Part shown: in pieces, positions 8,314-12,753 of the stretch | Layout of the letters: every line of letters begins with the position of its first letter | How positions within the stretch are numbered: position 1 is the stretch's first letter | Assembly (NCBI GenBank): GCA_900552155.1 | Contig: URYU01000041.1 | Span: 1-12,753 of the forward strand | Direction: 5' to 3' | Length of the DNA stretch: 12,753 nucleotides | Source: an uncultured Collinsella sp. | GTDB lineage: Bacteria > Actinomycetota > Coriobacteriia > Coriobacteriales > Coriobacteriaceae | Notes under the pieces: generated by a model | Database searches by the model: none | Told to the model about the DNA's origin: nothing | Seen by the model: the letters and a program-made list of their open reading frames with translations, nothing else | Translations under genes and position numbers: made by a program

Positions 8314-9474
8314 ATGAAGATGGTCGAGTGGATTGTTAAGCGCGCACAGGGCGATCGTGCGCGTGTGGGCACGTTAGCGGGCATGGTGTGTATTGTCGCC
8401 AATGTTGCGCTTTGCGCTGCGAAGGGTGCCATTGGTGTGGTTTCGGGATCGGTTTCGATTGTGGCGGATGCCATGAACAACTTGTCCGATGCCAGCTCGA
8501 ATATCGTGAGCGTGCTGGGCTTTAAGCTGGCGAGCAAGCCGGCCGACCCCGAGCATCCTTACGGCCACGGTCGCTACGAGTATCTCTCGGGATTGGTCGT
8601 GGCGGCCCTCGTTCTGCTGATTGGCGTTGAGCTGGTGAAGTCCTCGGTTGAGCGCGTCATCCACCCCGAACCTGTCGAGTTCTCGCTTGCCCTGGTGGCA
8701 GTTCTCGTGCTTTCGATGGTCGTAAAGCTCTGGATGGCGGCCCTCAACCAAAAGCTCGGCGATCGCATTGAGTCCGAGACACTGCATGCGACCGCGCAGG
8801 ATTCCAAGAACGATGTTCTTGCCACGGGCGCCGTACTGGCGTGCGCAATTGTTTCGCAGGTGACGGGCATCAATCTTGACGCATGGGTCGGCCTTGCCGT
8901 TGGCGCCTATATTGGCTGGAGCGGCTTTGAGCTCATCCAGGATACGGTGAGCCCGCTTTTGGGCCAGACGCCCGATCCTAAGCTGGTCAAGCACATTCGA
9001 GACAAGATTATGCGCTACCCCGGCGTTTTGGGCGTTCACGATCTGATGGTTCACGACTACGGCCCGGGCAGGAAGTTCGCAAGTGCGCACGCCGAGATGG
9101 CGGCCGAGGCCAGTCCGCTGGAAAGTCACGACACGCTCGATAACATCGAGCAGTCTTTTAGGGACGAGGACGGCATGATCGTCACGCTCCATTACGATCC
9201 CATCGTGACCGACGATTCAAATGTGGCGAGCATGCGCCTGCGCATCAACGCTATGGCCCTGGAGATTGATTGCCGCCTTTCGATTCACGATCTGCGTTGC
9301 GTGCCGGGCCCCACGCACACCAACGTGATCTTTGACTGCGTGCGACCCTCGGATCTGCAGATGAGTGCCGAAGACGTAAAGCACGCGCTGGCACAACGGG
9401 TCGAATCGGAATATCCCAAGTCGGTCGCCAAGATTACGATCGACGAGGACTATGTCGGCCATATCCACGAGTAG
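8314..9474 (+). CDS. Cation diffusion facilitator transporter, probably Mn(II) efflux
   Basis: CDF proteins export divalent metals from the cytoplasm in exchange for protons. From ATG 8314 the protein has 386 residues. The N-terminal half is a six-helix membrane domain with SGSVSIVADAMNNLSDASSN and the signature PADPEHPYGHGRYEYL. Aligned to E. coli YiiP, the transport site would be Asn55 and Asp59 in helix 2 and Asp163 and Asp167 in helix 5. This N/D-D/D set resembles that of pneumococcal MntE rather than the His-containing zinc site, so manganese is the likeliest substrate. The C-terminal part is longer than usual and appears to hold two related cytoplasmic domains, each starting with a HDL motif (His242 and His325). 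Starts at GTG 8299 and ATG 8320 are possible. The phosphatase gene follows after 39 nt. Confidence 0.88.
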   Translation: MKMVEWIVKRAQGDRARVGTLAGMVCIVANVALCAAKGAIGVVSGSVSIVADAMNNLSDASSNIVSVLGFKLASKPADPEHPYGHGRYEYLSGLVVAALVLLIGVELVKSSVERVIHPEPVEFSLALVAVLVLSMVVKLWMAALNQKLGDRIESETLHATAQDSKNDVLATGAVLACAIVSQVTGINLDAWVGLAVGAYIGWSGFELIQDTVSPLLGQTPDPKLVKHIRDKIMRYPGVLGVHDLMVHDYGPGRKFASAHAEMAAEASPLESHDTLDNIEQSFRDEDGMIVTLHYDPIVTDDSNVASMRLRINAMALEIDCRLSIHDLRCVPGPTHTNVIFDCVRPSDLQMSAEDVKHALAQRVESEYPKSVAKITIDEDYVGHIHE

Positions 9475-9513
9475 GGCTGTGCCGGCAAGGTAACTGAAGC
9501 AGAAGGGGAGAGC

Positions 9514-10140
9514 ATGAAGCGTCTATATCTACTCCGCCACGGCCAGACGGAATTCAACGTCAAAAAGCTGGTCCAGGGCCGCTGCGATTCACCTTTGACC
9601 GACCTGGGCCGCAAACAAGCGGGGATGGCAGCCGCATGGCTCAAAGCCCACGGCGTCGTCCCCGACAAAGTGGTCTCATCGCCCTTAGGCCGAGCCATGA
9701 ACACGGCAAGTCTCGTCGCATGCGAACTCCTCGGTCCGGACGCCGCTGTCGAGCCCTGCGAAGGCATCATCGAGCGCAGCTACGGCACCTTCGAAAAAGG
9801 CCCCCACGACGCCCTGCCCACCGACGTCTGGGATCCCGGCGAGGATCTGGTCCCCTTCGGAGGAGAAGGAAGCCGCGCGCTGCAAGAGCGCATGGTAGAC
9901 ACCCTCACCAATCTCATGGGCTCCGAGGGCATCGAAACCCTCCTAGCAATAAGCCACGGCAGCGCCAGTCGCCAATTCATCAAGGCCGCAGCCCCAGAGG
10001 GCTTCGAGCTCCCAGCAAAACTCCCCAACTGCGCCATCATGATCTTCAATTTTGATGAGGCAAAGCCACAAGCAGAAGGCGAGCCAATGCAATGCAAGTT
10101 CACCCTCCAGCAAATAGTGGACCCCCAACAAAGTCATTAG
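9514..10140 (+). CDS. Histidine phosphatase family protein (phosphoglycerate-mutase-like)
   Basis: The 208-residue protein belongs to the histidine phosphatase superfamily, which forms a phospho-histidine intermediate. LRHGQTEFN gives the nucleophile His9 with Arg8. SSPLGRAMNTA supplies the second conserved Arg region, IIERSYGTFEKG has a likely acid residue at Glu87, and AISHGSASRQF gives the second catalytic His148. At this length it is more like the small phosphatases (cobalamin or general sugar-phosphate type) than the roughly 250-residue glycolytic GpmA, so the substrate is open. ATG 9514 follows AGAAGGGGAG (9501-9510), a strong ribosome site. The coding strand is notably C-rich, with more AAA, CAA, CTA and TCA codons than the genes before it. 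The gene is probably co-transcribed with the transporter upstream. Confidence 0.9.
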   Translation: MKRLYLLRHGQTEFNVKKLVQGRCDSPLTDLGRKQAGMAAAWLKAHGVVPDKVVSSPLGRAMNTASLVACELLGPDAAVEPCEGIIERSYGTFEKGPHDALPTDVWDPGEDLVPFGGEGSRALQERMVDTLTNLMGSEGIETLLAISHGSASRQFIKAAAPEGFELPAKLPNCAIMIFNFDEAKPQAEGEPMQCKFTLQQIVDPQQSH

Positions 10141-10178
10141 CCTGAACGAGCAGAGTTAAGCAGACATCAACGTGTCGT

Positions 10179-10319
10179 CTCCCGAGCTTGGCAGAGGGGC
10201 GGCGAAATATATTAAGTTTGTCGCGAGTTCCGCACGCAAAGGAAAGCACTTAATGTGCTTTCCGTCTTGCGCAGGACTGTAGAGCAGCAAACTTCATGCC
10301 CTCCGGTCCGCCCCGGGAG
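10179..10319. repeat. Large nested imperfect inverted repeat upstream of groES
   Basis: Successive arms pair around one centre near 10252: CTCCC (10179-10183) with GGGAG (10315-10319); GGGGCGG (10196-10202) with CCGCCCC (10308-10314); AAGTTTG (10214-10220) with CAAACTT (10288-10294); CGCAA (10235-10239) with TTGCG (10267-10271); and a perfect 9-bp stem GGAAAGCAC (10241-10249) with GTGCTTTCC (10255-10263) around TTAAT. No T run follows. It could be a folded leader, an unrecognised small RNA, a decayed palindromic element, or the end signal of the phosphatase transcript. The pairing is seen directly; the role is unknown. Confidence 0.65.
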
Positions 10320-10348
10320 CCACCGCTAAGTTATTCCCCGGCATTCAG

Positions 10349-10379
10349 AAAATCTAAGTGCCAAAAAATAAGATTTTTT
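10349..10379 (+). other. AT-rich inverted repeat, possible weak terminator
   Basis: AAAATCT (10349-10355) pairs with AGATTTT (10371-10377) and is followed by further T residues to 10379. The stem is short and AT-only with a 15-nt loop, so terminator strength would be low. The same A/T-rich tract could equally act as an upstream promoter element for groES. Confidence 0.35.
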
Positions 10380-10390
10380 GACTCCGTGTT

Positions 10391-10398
10391 GTATAACC
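10391..10398 (+). promoter_or_regulatory. First GTATAACC box upstream of groES
   Basis: GTATAACC resembles a -10 element (TATAAC at 10392-10397). TTGACT at 10378-10383 looks like a -35 but is only 8 bp away, too close to work with it. An identical 8-mer occurs at 10455-10462. Confidence 0.35.
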
Positions 10399-10448
10399 CG
10401 CCATTCGTGGGTACCATTCAACGCGTACGCAAACAAAAAGGGTTAATT

Positions 10449-10467
10449 CGCGTGGTATAACCGCGCG
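10449..10467 (+). promoter_or_regulatory. groES promoter/operator: extended -10 within a palindrome
   Basis: TGGTATAAC (10453-10461) fits an extended -10 motif, predicting a transcript start near 10468 and a leader of about 22 nt to groES. It lies in a 19-nt near-palindrome, CGCG-T-GGT-ATA-ACC-G-CGCG, with a single T/G mismatch between the long arms. A repressor bound here would cover the -10 element. No matching -35 hexamer is seen. Confidence 0.45.
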
Positions 10468-10489
10468 GCCCAAAAAGGAGGAGACAAGC

Positions 10490-10783
10490 ATGTCGTCTTT
10501 GAAGCCGCTTGCAGATCGTGTTCTGGTCAAGCCCGACGAGGCCGAGCAGAAGACCGCTTCTGGTCTGTATATCGCCAGCAACGCTCAGGAGAAGCCGCAG
10601 CGTGGCACCATCGTTGCCGTTGGCGCCGGCAAGGTCAACGACAAGGGTGAGCGCATCCCCATGGACGTCAAGGTCGGTGACGTTGTCATCTACGGTAAGT
10701 TCGGTGGCAACGAGGTCAAGGTCGACGGCGAGAAGTATCTGCTGATGCGCGCCGACGACATCTACGCTGTTGTCGAGGCCTAG
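10490..10783 (+). CDS. groES: Co-chaperonin GroES (Hsp10)
   Basis: GroES forms the seven-subunit lid of the GroEL folding chamber in the cytoplasm. The 97-residue protein begins MSSLKPLADRVLVKPDEAEQ, has the mobile-loop segment KTASGLYIASNAQEKPQ (about 21-37), the RGTIVAVGAGKV strand, and ends DDIYAVVEA, all typical of the family. ATG 10490 follows a very strong ribosome site, AGGAGGAG at 10476-10483, with 6 nt spacing. Codons are biased to AAG, GTC, ATC and GGT, as expected for a highly expressed gene. groEL follows 96 nt later, so the pair is a classic groESL operon. The leader lacks a CIRCE (TTAGCACTC-N9-GAGTGCTAA) or HspR HAIR element, so heat-shock control would have to work in another way. 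Confidence 0.97.
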   Translation: MSSLKPLADRVLVKPDEAEQKTASGLYIASNAQEKPQRGTIVAVGAGKVNDKGERIPMDVKVGDVVIYGKFGGNEVKVDGEKYLLMRADDIYAVVEA

Positions 10784-10801
10784 TCTCGTCAGAATCTCTG
10801 A

Positions 10802-12517
<1,716 letters not shown>

Positions 12518-12543
12518 GGCCGACAAGGTCTAGAACTTCCCAC

Positions 12544-12688
12544 CGGGAATCCGGGGCGGGACGGGGGCTTCTCTCCGGAACGTCCTCGGACATGCAAAGA
12601 GGCTTCGCATCGCGCTTCGCGCTGCGGAGCCTCTTTGCGTCCTACGGAATGTTCCGGAGAGAAGCCCCCGTCCCGCCCCGGATTCCCG
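12544..12688. repeat. 145-bp palindrome with 38-bp perfect arms
   Basis: Bases 12544-12581 are the exact reverse complement of 12651-12688. After a symmetric 12 + 12 nt interruption (12582-12593 and 12639-12650), an inner stem pairs 12594-12609 with 12623-12638 at 15 of 16 positions; the odd one is a T/G wobble. The tip pairs CGCG (12611-12614) with CGCG (12618-12621) around CTT. The whole element is exactly symmetrical about base 12616. Each 12-nt interruption is itself nearly self-complementary (GTCC-TC-GGAC; TCC-TAC-GGA), so a four-way junction is possible. It may be a dispersed palindromic element, a bidirectional terminator, or both. Confidence 0.9.
12594..12638 (+). terminator. Probable groEL terminator hairpin (inner stem of palindrome)
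   Basis: The inner stem starts GCAAAGAGGCT and ends AGCCTCTTTGC, giving an A-rich left foot and a T-containing right foot, as in bidirectional terminators. The T run is only three bases, so efficiency is uncertain. It is the first strong GC-rich hairpin after the groESL operon. Confidence 0.45.
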
Positions 12689-12694
12689 ACGTTT

Positions 12695-12727
12695 ACGGCC
12701 TTGAGGTCGGCTCGCGGAGAAGGCCGT
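12695..12727. other. 8-bp hairpin beyond the palindrome
   Basis: ACGGCCTT (12695-12702) is the exact reverse complement of AAGGCCGT (12720-12727), with a 17-nt loop. It competes with an outer stem of the palindrome, in which GCCGAC and AAGG (12519-12528) pair with CCTT and GTCGGC (12699-12711) around a 3-nt bulge. The rest of the window to 12753 has a GGGG/CCCC pair (12734-12737, 12747-12750) and no gene. Confidence 0.4.
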
Positions 12728-12753
12728 GGTTGTGGGGGATAAGTGACCCCGTC

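Noticed and set aside
10241..10263. Possible CIRCE operator (contains AGCAC and GTGCT)
   Set aside because: CIRCE needs TTAGCACTC-N9-GAGTGCTAA. Here the arms are GGAAAGCAC/GTGCTTTCC with a 5-nt loop, so the match is limited to a few bases.
10179..10319. tRNA, SRP RNA or tmRNA gene in the gap before groES
   Set aside because: No cloverleaf, CCA end, SRP tip motif or tmRNA tag frame could be found; only nested inverted repeats are seen.
10378..10397. Standard -35/-10 promoter TTGACT plus TATAAC for groES
   Set aside because: The hexamers are only 8 bp apart; a working sigma-70 promoter needs about 16-18 bp.
12541..12700. Insertion sequence with terminal inverted repeats after groEL
   Set aside because: The arms enclose only about 70 nt with no transposase, and no flanking target-site duplication was found. 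At most it is a non-autonomous palindromic element.

Overview
This 12.75 kb window looks like a chromosomal segment of a GC-rich anaerobic actinobacterium, most likely of the Coriobacteriia (Collinsella-like). That placement is an inference from three things: GC-rich codon use, a type II fatty-acid cluster in the order known from lactic streptococci, and an accD-accA fusion. No rRNA or other marker gene is present to confirm it. Every convincing gene is on the + strand, and no tRNA, rRNA, CRISPR array or transposase gene was found.

Region 1 (1-6915) is a tightly packed fatty-acid synthesis operon: fabD (5' end cut off by the window), fabG, fabF, accB, fabZ, accC, and accD and accA fused into one 574-residue protein. 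Gaps run from 39 nt down to a small overlap, so one transcript is likely. Acetyl-CoA carboxylase (AccB, AccC, AccDA) makes malonyl-CoA. FabD moves the malonyl group to acyl carrier protein. FabF, FabG and FabZ then carry out condensation, ketoreduction and dehydration. The enoyl reductase, fabH and acpP are not in the window and may lie upstream.

Region 2 (6916-8240) holds a stand-alone PTS EIIC-type membrane protein of the glucose/beta-glucoside family. A near-identical 25-26 nt direct repeat sits at each end of it, and the upstream copy contains the start codon. A good intrinsic terminator at 8209-8240 closes the transcription unit.

Region 3 (8299-10140) holds a cation diffusion facilitator whose predicted metal site (N, D, D, D) points to manganese, with an apparently duplicated C-terminal domain. 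A histidine-phosphatase/phosphoglycerate-mutase-like gene follows it, and its base use differs from its neighbours.

Region 4 (10141-12753) is groES-groEL. The 349 nt gene-free stretch upstream of groES contains a nested imperfect inverted repeat (10179-10319), an AT-rich inverted repeat (10349-10379), two TATAACC boxes 64 bp apart, and a 19-bp near-palindrome over the second box. No CIRCE or HAIR operator was seen. Just after groEL is the most striking non-coding feature of the window: a 145-bp palindrome with 38 bp perfect arms (12544-12688), inside a still larger fold (12519-12711). The groESL operon is therefore bracketed by two large symmetrical elements. The last 40 nt show only short hairpins and no gene.
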